NCBI GenBank assembly: GCA_937899715.1 | Contig: CALCNX010000124.1 | Span: forward strand, 8,642-72,641 | Direction: 5' to 3' | Source of the DNA: an uncultured bacterium | GTDB taxonomy: Bacteria > Bacteroidota > Ignavibacteria > Kapaibacteriales > UBA4661 | DNA length: 64,000 bases | Shown here: positions 16,428 to 24,597 of the stretch, in pieces | How positions within the stretch are numbered: the first letter of the stretch is position 1 | How the letters are laid out: each line of letters starts with the position of its first letter | Notes under the pieces: model-generated | Databases searched by the model: none | What the model saw: the letters and a program-made list of their open reading frames with translations, nothing else | Told to the model about the DNA's origin: nothing | Translations under genes and position numbers: made by a program

Positions 16428-18410
16428 TTAAGATTTTTCTTCGGCTACGTCTTCCAGTTTTTTGTATTCTGCTCCTGTTTCATCTGCCGTCGGCGCTTCT
16501 TGTTCAGTGAAATAAGCGCGAATCTTTGCCAAATTTTTTGTTCCGGCTACTTTTAGCAATGCTTCATCCGAAGCCGTACGCACGCCCTCGACTGAGCCAA
16601 ATGCAACGAGCAATTTTTTCGCCGTGGTCTCGCCAATGCCGTCAATGACCGTCAATTCCGTTTGTAAAGTACGTTTGTCGCGCAGGGAGCGGTGGAACTC
16701 AATAGCAAAGCGGTGCGCTTCGTCGCGGGCTTGCTGTAAGAGTTTCAGGCTGCTGGAAGTCTTGGGAAGCAAAAGCGTGTCGGATTGGAACGGGAAAACG
16801 ACTTCTTCCAAGCGCTTGGCAAGTCCGATAATGGGAATTTTGCCATACAGACCTAGTTCTTGCAAGACCTCCACAGCGTGTGAAAGCTGCCCCTTCCCGC
16901 CGTCAATGATGATTAAATCCGGCTCGTCCGTTTTCTCTTCCAGCATCCGCTTGTAGCGCCGCCCCACCACTTCTTGCATAGACTTAAAGTCGTCAATGCC
17001 TTCCACCGTTCTAATTTTGAATTTGCGATATTCCGACTTTTTGGGCTTGCCATCCACAAAAACGACCATAGACGAAACGGTCTCCGAGCCTTGAAAGTGC
17101 GAATTGTCGAAGCACTCGATACGGCGCGGCGGCTTGGAAAGCCGTAAATCGCGTTGCAAGGACAGTACGGCGCGAGGAATAATTTTGTCCTTCTCCTGCT
17201 CCCGTTTCATGCGCTGCATAATGAGTTCTTTGAGCAGGAAGTCAGCGTTTGCCGTTGCCATATTGACGAGTTTGCGTTTGTCCCCCAGTTGCGGCACAAA
17301 AAGGTGCACTCGCGCGCCGCGCTTGGCAGTAAGCCATGTTTCAAGTGTCGGCATATCCTCAAATTCATTCGGCAGAAAAATTTCCTCCGGTACGTCGTCG
17401 CTTTCAAGGTAAAAGCGCTCGCACGTCGTCCGCACAATATCTGCTTCCGAGGTGTCTTCCGACTGCGCCACGTAAAAATGTCGCTTGCCGATAAGTTTCC
17501 CGTCCCGGATTTTGAGAATGACCGTGCAAGCGTCTTTCTCATTGCGGGCAAGTGCCAGCACATCGCGGTCAACGGGGTCGGTGGAAAGAACTTTTTGCTT
17601 ATCGGAATACTCCCTGAGCGCCGCCAGACGATTGCGTACGATAACTGCCTTCTCAAATTCCATCTCCTCCGAAAGTCGCTCCATTTCTCGTTGTAAGTCT
17701 TGCTCGACGCTGCGGGACTTGCCGCGCAGGATTTGTGCGGTCTGCTTAATCATGTCGTTATAGCGCTCACGTGCCACAAAGCCTTCGCAGGGACCATCGC
17801 ACTTTTTGATTTGATAATCCAAGCACACCTTGAATTTACCTTTGGCAATAGATTCGTCCGTGAGTGGCAGTTCGCAGGAACGAATCGGGAAGAGTGATTT
17901 GATGAGGTTCAGCATGATGTACATATATTTTGCTTCGGTGTACGGACCGAAATACTTGCTGCCGTCGCGGACGATTTTACGGGTCGGGAAGACGCGCGGA
18001 AACGGCTCGTTGGTGATGCAAATGTATGGGTAGGACTTGTCGTCCTTGAGCAAAATGTTATAGCGCGGCTGGTGTTCCTTGATAAGCGTGTTCTCAAGAA
18101 TCAGCGCTTCTACTTCGGTGTCGGTTAAGAAAAATTCCACATCGCGTATTTTGCTTACGAGTACACGTGTTTTTGCATCGCGCGGGCGATTCTGCTGAAA
18201 GTATGACCGAACGCGGTTGCGCAGGTTTTTCGCCTTTCCCACGTAGATAATCTTCCCGTTTTCGTCCTTGTGCAAATACACGCCCGGGTTGGTCGGAATA
18301 TTATGCAATTTCTCCGCCAGCGAAGCTGTCGGGACGAGCATCTCGGTGCTTTCGTTGGCAATGGCTTCGAGTGTGTGTGGCGCGGATAGTTCTTGGGAGT
18401 CGCTGTTCAT
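16428..18410 (-). CDS. uvrC: UvrABC system protein C
   Basis: UvrC makes the two incisions in nucleotide excision repair. The ATG at 18410 gives 660 residues. The longer in-frame run to 18629 is hydrophobic, unlike UvrC, and is left out. Domains: GIY-YIG nuclease for the 3' incision at about 35-115 (G-V-Y-L-H-K-D, Y-V-G-K-A-K-N-L-R-N-R-V). A Cys-rich segment (C-L-D-Y-Q-I-K-K-C-D-G-P-C) comes next. A UVR domain for UvrB contact lies near 230. The RNase H-like nuclease for the 5' incision has R-I-E-C-F-D-N-S-H-F-Q-G and D-G-G-K-G-Q-L. A C-terminal helix-hairpin-helix pair (I-D-G-I-G-E-T-T-A-K-K-L-L) follows. The N-terminus carries about 30 residues more than usual before the first domain. Confidence 0.96.
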   Translation of the reverse strand: MNSDSQELSAPHTLEAIANESTEMLVPTASLAEKLHNIPTNPGVYLHKDENGKIIYVGKAKNLRNRVRSYFQQNRPRDAKTRVLVSKIRDVEFFLTDTEVEALILENTLIKEHQPRYNILLKDDKSYPYICITNEPFPRVFPTRKIVRDGSKYFGPYTEAKYMYIMLNLIKSLFPIRSCELPLTDESIAKGKFKVCLDYQIKKCDGPCEGFVARERYNDMIKQTAQILRGKSRSVEQDLQREMERLSEEMEFEKAVIVRNRLAALREYSDKQKVLSTDPVDRDVLALARNEKDACTVILKIRDGKLIGKRHFYVAQSEDTSEADIVRTTCERFYLESDDVPEEIFLPNEFEDMPTLETWLTAKRGARVHLFVPQLGDKRKLVNMATANADFLLKELIMQRMKREQEKDKIIPRAVLSLQRDLRLSKPPRRIECFDNSHFQGSETVSSMVVFVDGKPKKSEYRKFKIRTVEGIDDFKSMQEVVGRRYKRMLEEKTDEPDLIIIDGGKGQLSHAVEVLQELGLYGKIPIIGLAKRLEEVVFPFQSDTLLLPKTSSSLKLLQQARDEAHRFAIEFHRSLRDKRTLQTELTVIDGIGETTAKKLLVAFGSVEGVRTASDEALLKVAGTKNLAKIRAYFTEQEAPTADETGAEYKKLEDVAEEKS

Positions 18411-18824
18411 CGGGCTGTTTGCTGTTGGTGGGAAGATGATACTGCGCGTTTTGGGTAAAAGCAGTAGAATTGAAAAAATAGGAAAAAATGTCCATACGCC
18501 GTTATGATTCGCAAAAGAAAATTTTGGGAAAAACTTGACTTTCGCAAAGTTTCTCCGCATTTTTATCCTGAATGACGAGAACAAGGCAGTGCACGTGGGC
18601 GGCGTGAAATACACTGTCAAAGACGGCATTATCTACGATGCAAAGAAGCTCTTGGAAGATGTGTGGCAGATAGTTGCGAAGTCGAAACAAGAGCGGGGTG
18701 GGTATCAGATTGTGCTGCCGGGTTTGAAGAAGTAATGCCTTGGCAATACTAAATAGACATAATAGAATTTGCGCATATTTATAAATTTCATGAAATTATA
18801 TCAAAAACTCAAAAAGAGAATAAT
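18411..18824. other. Intergenic stretch between uvrC and the S41 gene
   Basis: It holds the divergent upstream regions of uvrC and of the AT-rich gene at 18825, plus a decayed amidohydrolase-like tail (18604-18735) listed separately. A TTGACT at 18535-18540 resembles the -35 of the ilv promoter, but no -10 stands at a normal distance. The last 90 bases before the S41 gene are very AT-rich, as that gene is. Confidence 0.5.
18604..18735 (+). pseudogene. Amidohydrolase-like C-terminal fragment, copy A
   Basis: 43 codons plus a stop encode a tail with K-D-G-I-I-Y-D-A-K-K-L-L-E-D-V and ending L-P-G-L-K-K, typical of the C-terminus of metal-dependent amidohydrolases. The frame stays open upstream to 18535, but that part does not look like the family. 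Twenty-eight of 43 residues are identical to copy B at 21237-21368, on the far side of the S41 gene. It is most likely the leftover end of a lost gene. Confidence 0.6.
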
Positions 18825-21044
18825 ATGAGAAAACTAATTGTAAGCATTACTATTGTCCTTTTCTTTCCTCATTTCGGCTATCCTCAAACTAACCAAAACT
18901 TAAACCTTGATTTTGAGCAAATCGAAAAAGGCTGCCCCATCAAATGGGGGAACTTTGGGCATAATGACTATAAAATTTATTCAGACTCTAGCACAGTAAA
19001 AAATGGAAGATACTCGGTCGTCATAGAAAATAACACTGATCTATCTGACTTTAAAGCATTAGCTATTAATCTTCCCAACAATTATGACGGTAAAGAAATT
19101 CGTTTGACGGGGTTTATAAAAACGGAAAATGTAACAAAAGGCTATGCAGGACTTTGGGTGAGAATTGATCCACAAATTGCTTTTGATAACATGGATAAAA
19201 GAGGTATCACAGGCACAAGTGACTGGAAAGAATATGAAATTGTTTTACCATTAACCCCTAAGAAAACTGATAAAATAGTCATAGGTGGATTATTGGTTGG
19301 AAAAGGCAAAATGTGGTTGGATAATTTGAAAGTAACTATTGATGGAAAAGACCTTGATGATAGAAATATTCGATTATTCATGAAAGAAACTTTTCCGGCT
19401 GATAAAGACACAATATTCAATAATGGATCAAAAATTTCTTTGCCGCCTCCAACTAATGAATTGGCAACCAACCTAGAATTATTAGGTAGAGTTTGGGGAT
19501 TTCTCAAATATTATCACCCGGCAGTTGCTAAAGGAAACTACAATTGGGATTATGAGTTATTTAGAATCTTACCCGATTATCTAAAAGTAAAAAATAATAT
19601 AGAGCGAGACAAAGTACTTCTTGGCTGGATTGAAAAATATGGTAACATCTCCAAATGCGAGAAATGTGCGTCAATACCGAATGACGCAGTATTAAAACCA
19701 AACTTATTATGGATCAGTGCCTCTAATCTAGCAAGTAATTTACAATCAAAACTAAACGAAATTTATTCAAACAGAAACCAAGAAGAAAACTATTATATCG
19801 CACTAAATCCCTTTGTTGGAAATCCTGATTTTTTGCATGAAAATGCCTATGCGAATATGCCTTATCCTGACGATGGCTTCAGATTATTATCGCTATACAA
19901 GTATTGGAATATGATTGAGTACTTTTTTCCTAACAAGCACTTAACTAATAAAAAATGGGAGACTGTGCTTAGGGAATACCTTCCTAAATTTATCAACTCA
20001 AAAGATGAATTAGGATACGAACTTGCGGTATTACAGGTTATTGGAGAAGTAAACGATACTCACGCTAATTTATGGAATGGCGGCAATAAGATAGCTGAAC
20101 AAAGAGGTGCTAATGTTGCCCCCTTTAGAGTTCAGTTTATTGAAAATAAACTAGTTGTAACAGACTACTATAATCCCGAATTTTCCGAACTTGCCAAAGT
20201 GAAAATCGGGGATATAATAACCCATATTAACGGAAAAGCTATCAAATCAATAGTTGATAGCTTGAAGCCTTATTATCCAGCCTCCAATGAAGCAGCTATG
20301 CTAAGAGATATTTCAGCAGATCTAATTCGCTCATCGCAAAAAACTACTAGCATTACATATGTTTCGGATAATGAAAGTAGAGAGCAAACAGTACCATTGT
20401 ATCCTAAAGAGAAACTTAAAATGTACCACTGGTATAAAGTAAACAAAGATGAAAAAAGCTATAAACTACTAGATGGCAATATCGGTTATGTTACACTTGC
20501 AAATATCAAAAATGAGGATATACCAGAAATTAAAAAGTCTTTTACTAATACCAAGGGAATTATCATTGATATTCGTAATTACCCTTCAACATTTGTACCT
20601 TTCTCTTTAGGGTCTTATTTTGTTTCAAAACCAACACCATTTGTTAAGTTTACCTGCGGTAACATTAAGAATCCGGGTGAATTTACTTTCACAAAATTGA
20701 TTGAAATTCCAAACGATCAAAATCATTATCAAGGTAAATTGGTAGTGCTTATAAATGAAAACTCTCAAAGCCAAGCAGAATATACTGCGATGGCTTTTCG
20801 CGCAGGGGATAATACGACAATTATCGGTAGCAAGACCGCCGGAGCAGACGGAAACATTTCGGCAATATATCTGCCGGGAGGCTTACAGACTATGATTTCC
20901 GGGATAGGAGTTTATTATCCGGACGGCAAAGAAACACAACGCATCGGTATTGTACCGGACATAGAAATAAAACCAACAATAGAAAGCATCAAAAAGGGCA
21001 GAGATGAAGTATTAGAAAAAGCTATCGAAGTAATAAAGCGCTAG
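18825..21044 (+). CDS. Secreted S41-family peptidase, AT-rich, probably acquired
   Basis: 739 residues with a signal peptide (R-K-L-I-V-S-I-T-I-V-L-F-F core, cleavage near residue 20). The N-terminal part (about 25-180) resembles a jelly-roll carbohydrate- or protein-binding domain (G-Y-A-G-L-W-V-R-I-D, G-K-M-W-L-D-N-L-K-V). A helical region follows with F-L-K-Y-Y-H-P, F-R-L-L-S-L-Y-K-Y-W-N and N-D-T-H-A-N-L. A PDZ-like segment (about 450-500, G-D-I-I-T-H-I-N-G-K) precedes the S41 core, with N-E-N-S-Q-S-Q-A-E-Y carrying the catalytic Ser and G-S-K-T-A-G-A-D-G-N. Codon and base use is clearly more AT-rich than the neighbours. The gene is bracketed by two copies of an amidohydrolase tail, which suggests insertion or replacement. 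Its natural substrate is unknown. Confidence 0.88.
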   Translation: MRKLIVSITIVLFFPHFGYPQTNQNLNLDFEQIEKGCPIKWGNFGHNDYKIYSDSSTVKNGRYSVVIENNTDLSDFKALAINLPNNYDGKEIRLTGFIKTENVTKGYAGLWVRIDPQIAFDNMDKRGITGTSDWKEYEIVLPLTPKKTDKIVIGGLLVGKGKMWLDNLKVTIDGKDLDDRNIRLFMKETFPADKDTIFNNGSKISLPPPTNELATNLELLGRVWGFLKYYHPAVAKGNYNWDYELFRILPDYLKVKNNIERDKVLLGWIEKYGNISKCEKCASIPNDAVLKPNLLWISASNLASNLQSKLNEIYSNRNQEENYYIALNPFVGNPDFLHENAYANMPYPDDGFRLLSLYKYWNMIEYFFPNKHLTNKKWETVLREYLPKFINSKDELGYELAVLQVIGEVNDTHANLWNGGNKIAEQRGANVAPFRVQFIENKLVVTDYYNPEFSELAKVKIGDIITHINGKAIKSIVDSLKPYYPASNEAAMLRDISADLIRSSQKTTSITYVSDNESREQTVPLYPKEKLKMYHWYKVNKDEKSYKLLDGNIGYVTLANIKNEDIPEIKKSFTNTKGIIIDIRNYPSTFVPFSLGSYFVSKPTPFVKFTCGNIKNPGEFTFTKLIEIPNDQNHYQGKLVVLINENSQSQAEYTAMAFRAGDNTTIIGSKTAGADGNISAIYLPGGLQTMISGIGVYYPDGKETQRIGIVPDIEIKPTIESIKKGRDEVLEKAIEVIKR

Positions 21045-21236
21045 AAATGCTTTTGATACATTGACAGGAGATAAATCAATATGGCATTGTACTTAACTCT
21101 TTCGATATCTTTTGCACAAATAGTAGTTTGCTATGCAATATCAATTTGACAGGAACCAAAACAGGCTGAAATAGTTGAGCATCCGTATTTCTGACAGATG
21201 TGTACTTACTTTTCACTTCGACTGAATGTTCTACTG

Positions 21237-21368
21237 GCGGTCTATACCATCAAAGACCGCATTATCTACGATGCAAACAAACTCTTGGAAGATATTCAGC
21301 AACTTGTTGTTGAGGCAAGACAGGAACGCAATGGTTATCAAATTATGCTGCCGGGTTTGAGGAAATAG
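21237..21368 (+). pseudogene. Amidohydrolase-like C-terminal fragment, copy B
   Basis: 43 codons plus a stop, with K-D-R-I-I-Y-D-A-N-K-L-L-E-D-I and ending L-P-G-L-R-K. It is the same length as copy A and has 28 of 43 residues identical to it, with clear nucleotide similarity over the first half. Upstream of it the frame shows no family resemblance. Both copies stop at the same homologous point, so they come from two related genes or a duplicated one. Confidence 0.6.
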
Positions 21369-21387
21369 TCTTGAATTATTTCAATAC

Positions 21388-21416
21388 TTGACTTTGGCAA
21401 AAATTCTGCGTATCTT
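21388..21416 (+). promoter_or_regulatory. ilv operon promoter, sigma70-like
   Basis: TTGACT (21388-21393), a 17-base spacer and TATCTT (21411-21416) give near-consensus -35/-10 elements. Transcription would start around 21423, about 60 bases before the leader ATG and 260 bases before ilvD. Confidence 0.65.
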
Positions 21417-21481
21417 ATCGGAGTGTTGATAAACATTGATATATCAATTATTCAAAAAAATACTCTAGCAATCTGACTGTC

Positions 21482-21550
21482 ATGCAGCTCTCATCCGCAT
21501 ATATTATTATTGTACTATTTGTGGTCATCGTGGAACAACAACTCCGGTGA
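21482..21550 (+). CDS. ilv operon leader peptide (22 residues)
   Basis: A 22-codon reading frame starts at the ATG 21482 and stops at TGA 21548-21550. Residues 8-17 are I-I-I-V-L-F-V-V-I-V, so nine of ten consecutive codons specify Ile, Val or Leu, the products of the operon downstream. The frame lies between the promoter and a terminator hairpin ahead of ilvD, the layout of attenuation leader peptides such as IlvL and IvbL. It has no obvious Shine-Dalgarno. The peptide itself probably has no function; the slowing of the ribosome on these codons is the signal. Confidence 0.85.
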   Translation: MQLSSAYIIIVLFVVIVEQQLR

Positions 21551-21593
21551 GAGAAGAGCAGTACCTAAATTTTACAAAAGCCCTTTCTTACCG
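21545..21593 (+). promoter_or_regulatory. Antiterminator helix of the ilv attenuator
   Basis: Bases 21545-21554 (which include the leader stop codon) pair over 10 contiguous positions with 21584-21593, two of them G-U. The downstream strand uses 21584-21589, which are also the inner part of the terminator's left arm, so the two structures exclude each other. A ribosome stalled on the Ile/Val run leaves 21545-21554 free. A ribosome that reaches the stop codon covers it. Confidence 0.75.
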
Positions 21594-21613
21594 ACCGTGA
21601 GAAAGGGCTTTTT
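21577..21613 (+). terminator. Attenuator terminator upstream of ilvD
   Basis: A perfect 13-bp stem (21577-21589 with 21600-21612) and 10-base loop end in a run of five T. It lies 27 bases after the leader peptide stop and about 70 bases before the ilvD ATG, so it would stop transcription before the structural genes. Confidence 0.88.
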
Positions 21614-21682
21614 GCATTATGAAGAAACACAGACACAATTCAGCACTCAAAATATCCACAACCCAACACTTTTTCCAAAACT

Positions 21683-23368
21683 ATGCTCAATAAATACAGC
21701 CGCGTTCTGACGCAAGACGACACACAACCCGCCGCACAAGCCATGCTCTACGCCATCGGCTTGTCGGAACAAGATATGCAAAAAGCCCAAGTCGGCATCG
21801 TTTCCACGGGCTTCGAAGGTAATTCCTGCAATATGCACCTGAACGACCTCGCGGCGATTGTCAAAAAGGGATTTGCTGCGCCGGAATTAAGCAAAGAATT
21901 GCTGGGCTTGATTTTTCATACCATTGGCGTTTCGGACGGTATGTCTATGGGGACACAGGGAATGCGCTATTCGCTGCCGTCGCGGGACGTGATTGCGGAC
22001 AGCATTGAGACCGTTACCAATGCACAGGCGTATGACGGCTTGGTCACAATTGTAGGTTGCGATAAAAATATGCCCGGTGCGCTGATGGCAATGGGGCGCG
22101 TGAACCGTCCTTCGGTCATGGTCTATGGCGGCACGATTGCTTCCGGCAATTACAAAGGTAAAAAATTGAATATTGTTTCGGCGTTTGAAGCACTGGGAGA
22201 GCGGGTTGCGGGGACGATTTCGGATGAAGATTTTAAGGGAATCATACGTAATGCGTGTCCGGGTGCGGGTGCGTGCGGCGGGATGTACACCGCCAACACG
22301 ATGTCGTCCGCGATTGAAGCGCTTGGAATGAGTCTTCCGCATTCATCCTCAAACCCCGCCGTTAGCCCCGAAAAGCGCGATGAATGCTTGGGTGTAGCCG
22401 CTGCGATGCACAATCTCCTCAAACTCGACCTGAAACCCCGCGACATTGTTACGAAAAAATCCCTCGAAAATGCGCTTGCAATGGTCATGGTGATGGGCGG
22501 CTCAACCAACGCAGTGCTGCACTTTTTGGCAATTGCCCGTGCGTTTGAAATCGAGTGGACGCTTTCGGATATGCAGCGCGTCAGCGACAAAACGCCATAT
22601 CTGGCGGACTTGAAGCCGAGCGGGAAATATCTCATGGAAGATGTTCACACCATAGGCGGTACGCCTGCGGTAATGAAATTTATGCTTGAAAATGGCTGGT
22701 TGCACGGGGATTGTATGACGGTGACGGGCAAAACGATTGCGGAAAATCTCGCCAATGTGCCGCTTTTGGACGAAAAGCAGGATGTATTGCGCTCCATGAA
22801 CAACCCTATCAAGGCGACGGGACATTTGCAGATGCTTTATGGTAACTTAGCAAGCGAAGGCGCAGTGGCAAAAATCACAGGAAAAGAAGGTGAGAAATTC
22901 ACGGGAAAAGCACGAGTCTTCAACAGCGAAGATGAAGCAAATGCGGGTATTATGGCAGGTAAGGTACAAAAAGGCGAGGTAATCGTGATTCGTTTTATTG
23001 GTCCTGCCGGAGCGCCCGGAATGCCGGAAATGCTGAAGCCGACGGCGCTTGTAATTGGTGCGGGCTTGGGCAATGATGTGGCGCTTATCACCGATGGGCG
23101 TTTTTCAGGCGGAACGCACGGCTTTGTGGTGGGGCATATCACGCCGGAAGCACAGCGCGGCGGCACGATTGGTTTGCTGCAAGACGGCGACGAAATCACG
23201 ATTGATGCCGTGAATAATCGCTTGGACGTAGCACTGTCGGATGAAGAACTCGCCAAGCGCCGCGCCGCACAGACACTTCCGCCGCTCAAAGCCACAAGCG
23301 GATATTTGTACAAGTACGCAAAAACGGTGTCGTCGGCAAGCGAGGGTTGTGTGACGGATAAAATCTAG
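21683..23368 (+). CDS. ilvD: Dihydroxy-acid dehydratase
   Basis: IlvD dehydrates the dihydroxy acids to 2-oxoisovalerate and 2-oxo-3-methylvalerate, the third common step of valine and isoleucine synthesis. 561 residues, normal length. The iron-sulfur cysteines are visible in G-C-D-K-N-M-P-G and C-P-G-A-G-A-C-G-G-M-Y-T-A-N-T-M. Other family blocks are T-G-F-E-G-N-S-C-N-M-H, M-V-M-G-G-S-T-N-A-V-L-H and D-G-R-F-S-G-G-T-H-G. It is the first structural gene after the ilv attenuator, and ilvB, ilvN and ilvC follow further downstream, separated by accessory genes. Confidence 0.97.
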   Translation: MLNKYSRVLTQDDTQPAAQAMLYAIGLSEQDMQKAQVGIVSTGFEGNSCNMHLNDLAAIVKKGFAAPELSKELLGLIFHTIGVSDGMSMGTQGMRYSLPSRDVIADSIETVTNAQAYDGLVTIVGCDKNMPGALMAMGRVNRPSVMVYGGTIASGNYKGKKLNIVSAFEALGERVAGTISDEDFKGIIRNACPGAGACGGMYTANTMSSAIEALGMSLPHSSSNPAVSPEKRDECLGVAAAMHNLLKLDLKPRDIVTKKSLENALAMVMVMGGSTNAVLHFLAIARAFEIEWTLSDMQRVSDKTPYLADLKPSGKYLMEDVHTIGGTPAVMKFMLENGWLHGDCMTVTGKTIAENLANVPLLDEKQDVLRSMNNPIKATGHLQMLYGNLASEGAVAKITGKEGEKFTGKARVFNSEDEANAGIMAGKVQKGEVIVIRFIGPAGAPGMPEMLKPTALVIGAGLGNDVALITDGRFSGGTHGFVVGHITPEAQRGGTIGLLQDGDEITIDAVNNRLDVALSDEELAKRRAAQTLPPLKATSGYLYKYAKTVSSASEGCVTDKI

Positions 23369-23391
23369 TTCAACAAATAACTTTTTTGACT

Positions 23392-23820
23392 ATGGCTAAT
23401 TATTCTATCTCCACCGACCTGCAAAAAATGGACGTAGATGTTATCTACGGCTATCTTTCGCGCTCATATTGGGCAGAAGGGCGCACCAAAGCGACTGTTG
23501 AGAAATCACTTCGTCATTCGCTGAATTTCGGTGTATTTGACGAGGCAGGCGCACAAGTAGGTTTTGCGAGGGTTATCACCGATTATGCCACCTTTGCCTA
23601 TCTCGCCGATGTGTTTGTGCTGGAAGAGCATCGTGGGCATGGTCTCAGCAAACGCCTTATGCAGACCATTATGGAGCATCCTGATTTGCAAGGTTTACGG
23701 CGGTGGTCATTGGCAACGCGCGATGCGCACGGATTGTATGCACAGTTCGGTTTTACGCCGCTTCCCAAGCCGGAGATTTGGATGCAGAAGTTTGATGCGG
23801 CGGCGAATCCGCCTGTTTGA
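23392..23820 (+). CDS. GNAT-family N-acetyltransferase
   Basis: 142 residues from the ATG at 23392; a TTG six bases earlier is less likely. It is a small acetyl-CoA-dependent N-acetyltransferase. The acetyl-CoA-binding motif A region reads Y-L-A-D-V-F-V-L-E-E-H-R-G-H-G-L-S-K-R-L (residues about 63-82), and the C-terminal motif B has L-A-T-R-D-A-H-G-L-Y and F-G-F. The substrate is not predictable. It begins 23 bp after ilvD and is followed at 22 bp by the MNT gene, so it is inside the presumed ilv transcript. Confidence 0.88.
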   Translation: MANYSISTDLQKMDVDVIYGYLSRSYWAEGRTKATVEKSLRHSLNFGVFDEAGAQVGFARVITDYATFAYLADVFVLEEHRGHGLSKRLMQTIMEHPDLQGLRRWSLATRDAHGLYAQFGFTPLPKPEIWMQKFDAAANPPV

Positions 23821-23842
23821 ACAACTATTTTCTTGAAGCATA

Positions 23843-24169
23843 ATGAAAACTATGCACGACATTAACCCCGCACTGAGCGCGTTCACGAATGCCGTGAGAA
23901 CGCTGTACGGAAACCGTTTGGAGCGGATTGTGCTGTTTGGTTCGTTTGCACGCGGGACTGCACACGAAGGCTCGGATATTGATGTGGCGGTGGTATTGAA
24001 AGGCAGTATTCAAGCGGGCTTGGAGATTGACCAGATGAGTGATATTCTTTTTGAAGTAAACCTAGCTTTTGGCACGTTTATTACAATTTTCCCTCTTGCT
24101 TCAGATCGTTTTCACAAAGAGCGTAGCCCGCTTCTCATCAATATTCGGAAGGAAGGAATTGCGGTATGA
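23843..24169 (+). CDS. MNT-domain nucleotidyltransferase (MntA-like antitoxin)
   Basis: 108 residues. It is a minimal nucleotidyltransferase of the DNA polymerase beta superfamily, with the diagnostic G-S-F-A-R-G-T-A-H-E-G-S-D-I-D-V-A-V motif at about residues 33-50 (the G-S and two Asp that bind metal). In known MntA-HepT systems such proteins AMPylate and silence the HEPN toxin. The downstream HEPN gene overlaps it by 4 bases (ATGA), the usual arrangement of the pair. Several Cys/Phe-rich residues near the C-terminus follow the family pattern. Whether it acts as an antitoxin here is inference from the pairing. Confidence 0.88.
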   Translation: MKTMHDINPALSAFTNAVRTLYGNRLERIVLFGSFARGTAHEGSDIDVAVVLKGSIQAGLEIDQMSDILFEVNLAFGTFITIFPLASDRFHKERSPLLINIRKEGIAV

Positions 24170-24597
24170 CGACAGATACAGAGAATGCCGACAACAAGAT
24201 AGGCGCACTTATGCTGAGAGCAAAAAAGTATCACAGAACCGCACGAATACTTGTTGATGTGGATGATTACGAGTCAAGTGTTTCGCGGACGTATTACGCC
24301 ATGTTTTACGCCGCAGAAGCCGCATTACTCAGCAAAGACCTGACGCAGAGTACGCATACGGGTATTCATCGGCTCTTTGGTGAGCATTTTGTCAAAACAG
24401 GCATCTTTCCTGCTTCTATGGGGAAAAACTTTTCTCGTGCTTTTAGCAAACGGCAACTTGGCGACTACGACGTAGATTTGTCGCTCACTGCTGAAGAGGC
24501 TCTTCAACTCTGGGAAACAAGTACAATCTTCATTCAAACTATCGGTGATTACTTGCGTGAGCAAGGTTTTCTTGAGACTTTCACTGTGCAGATATGA
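24166..24597 (+). CDS. HEPN-domain protein (partner of the MNT protein)
   Basis: 143 residues, all-helical HEPN domain. The conserved S-R-T-Y-Y-A-M-F-Y-A-A-E-A-A-L-L helix is at about 44-59. Further marks are H-T-G-I-H-R-L-F and K-R-Q-L-G-D-Y-D-V-D near residue 100. The strict R-x(4-6)-H RNase motif of HepT toxins is not clear, so it may be a related HEPN rather than an active toxin. It overlaps the MNT gene by 4 bases and the next gene by another 4 (ATGA), which points to translational coupling. Confidence 0.85.
   Translation: MTTDTENADNKIGALMLRAKKYHRTARILVDVDDYESSVSRTYYAMFYAAEAALLSKDLTQSTHTGIHRLFGEHFVKTGIFPASMGKNFSRAFSKRQLGDYDVDLSLTAEEALQLWETSTIFIQTIGDYLREQGFLETFTVQI

Larger units (their letters stand above)
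21045..21481. other. Intergenic stretch: decayed tail, then ilv promoter
   Basis: The first 190 bases after the S41 stop hold nothing I can identify and share its AT-rich composition. They are followed by amidohydrolase-tail copy B (21237-21368) and the ilv promoter (21388-21416). The remaining bases are the 5' part of the ilv leader transcript. Confidence 0.6.

Noticed and set aside
18535..18603. In-frame extension of amidohydrolase tail copy A with an ATG, giving a 66-residue ORF
   Set aside because: The first 23 codons do not resemble the family or copy B, and the conserved part begins at 18604. An intact small gene is less likely than a remnant.
18410..18629. Long N-terminal extension of uvrC
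   Set aside because: It is hydrophobic and phenylalanine-rich, absent from UvrC proteins, and covers the divergent intergenic region.
21510..21710. 66-codon ORF across the ilv terminator region
   Set aside because: It overlaps the leader peptide and the terminator in another frame and runs into ilvD out of frame. Its composition is explained by the structured RNA.
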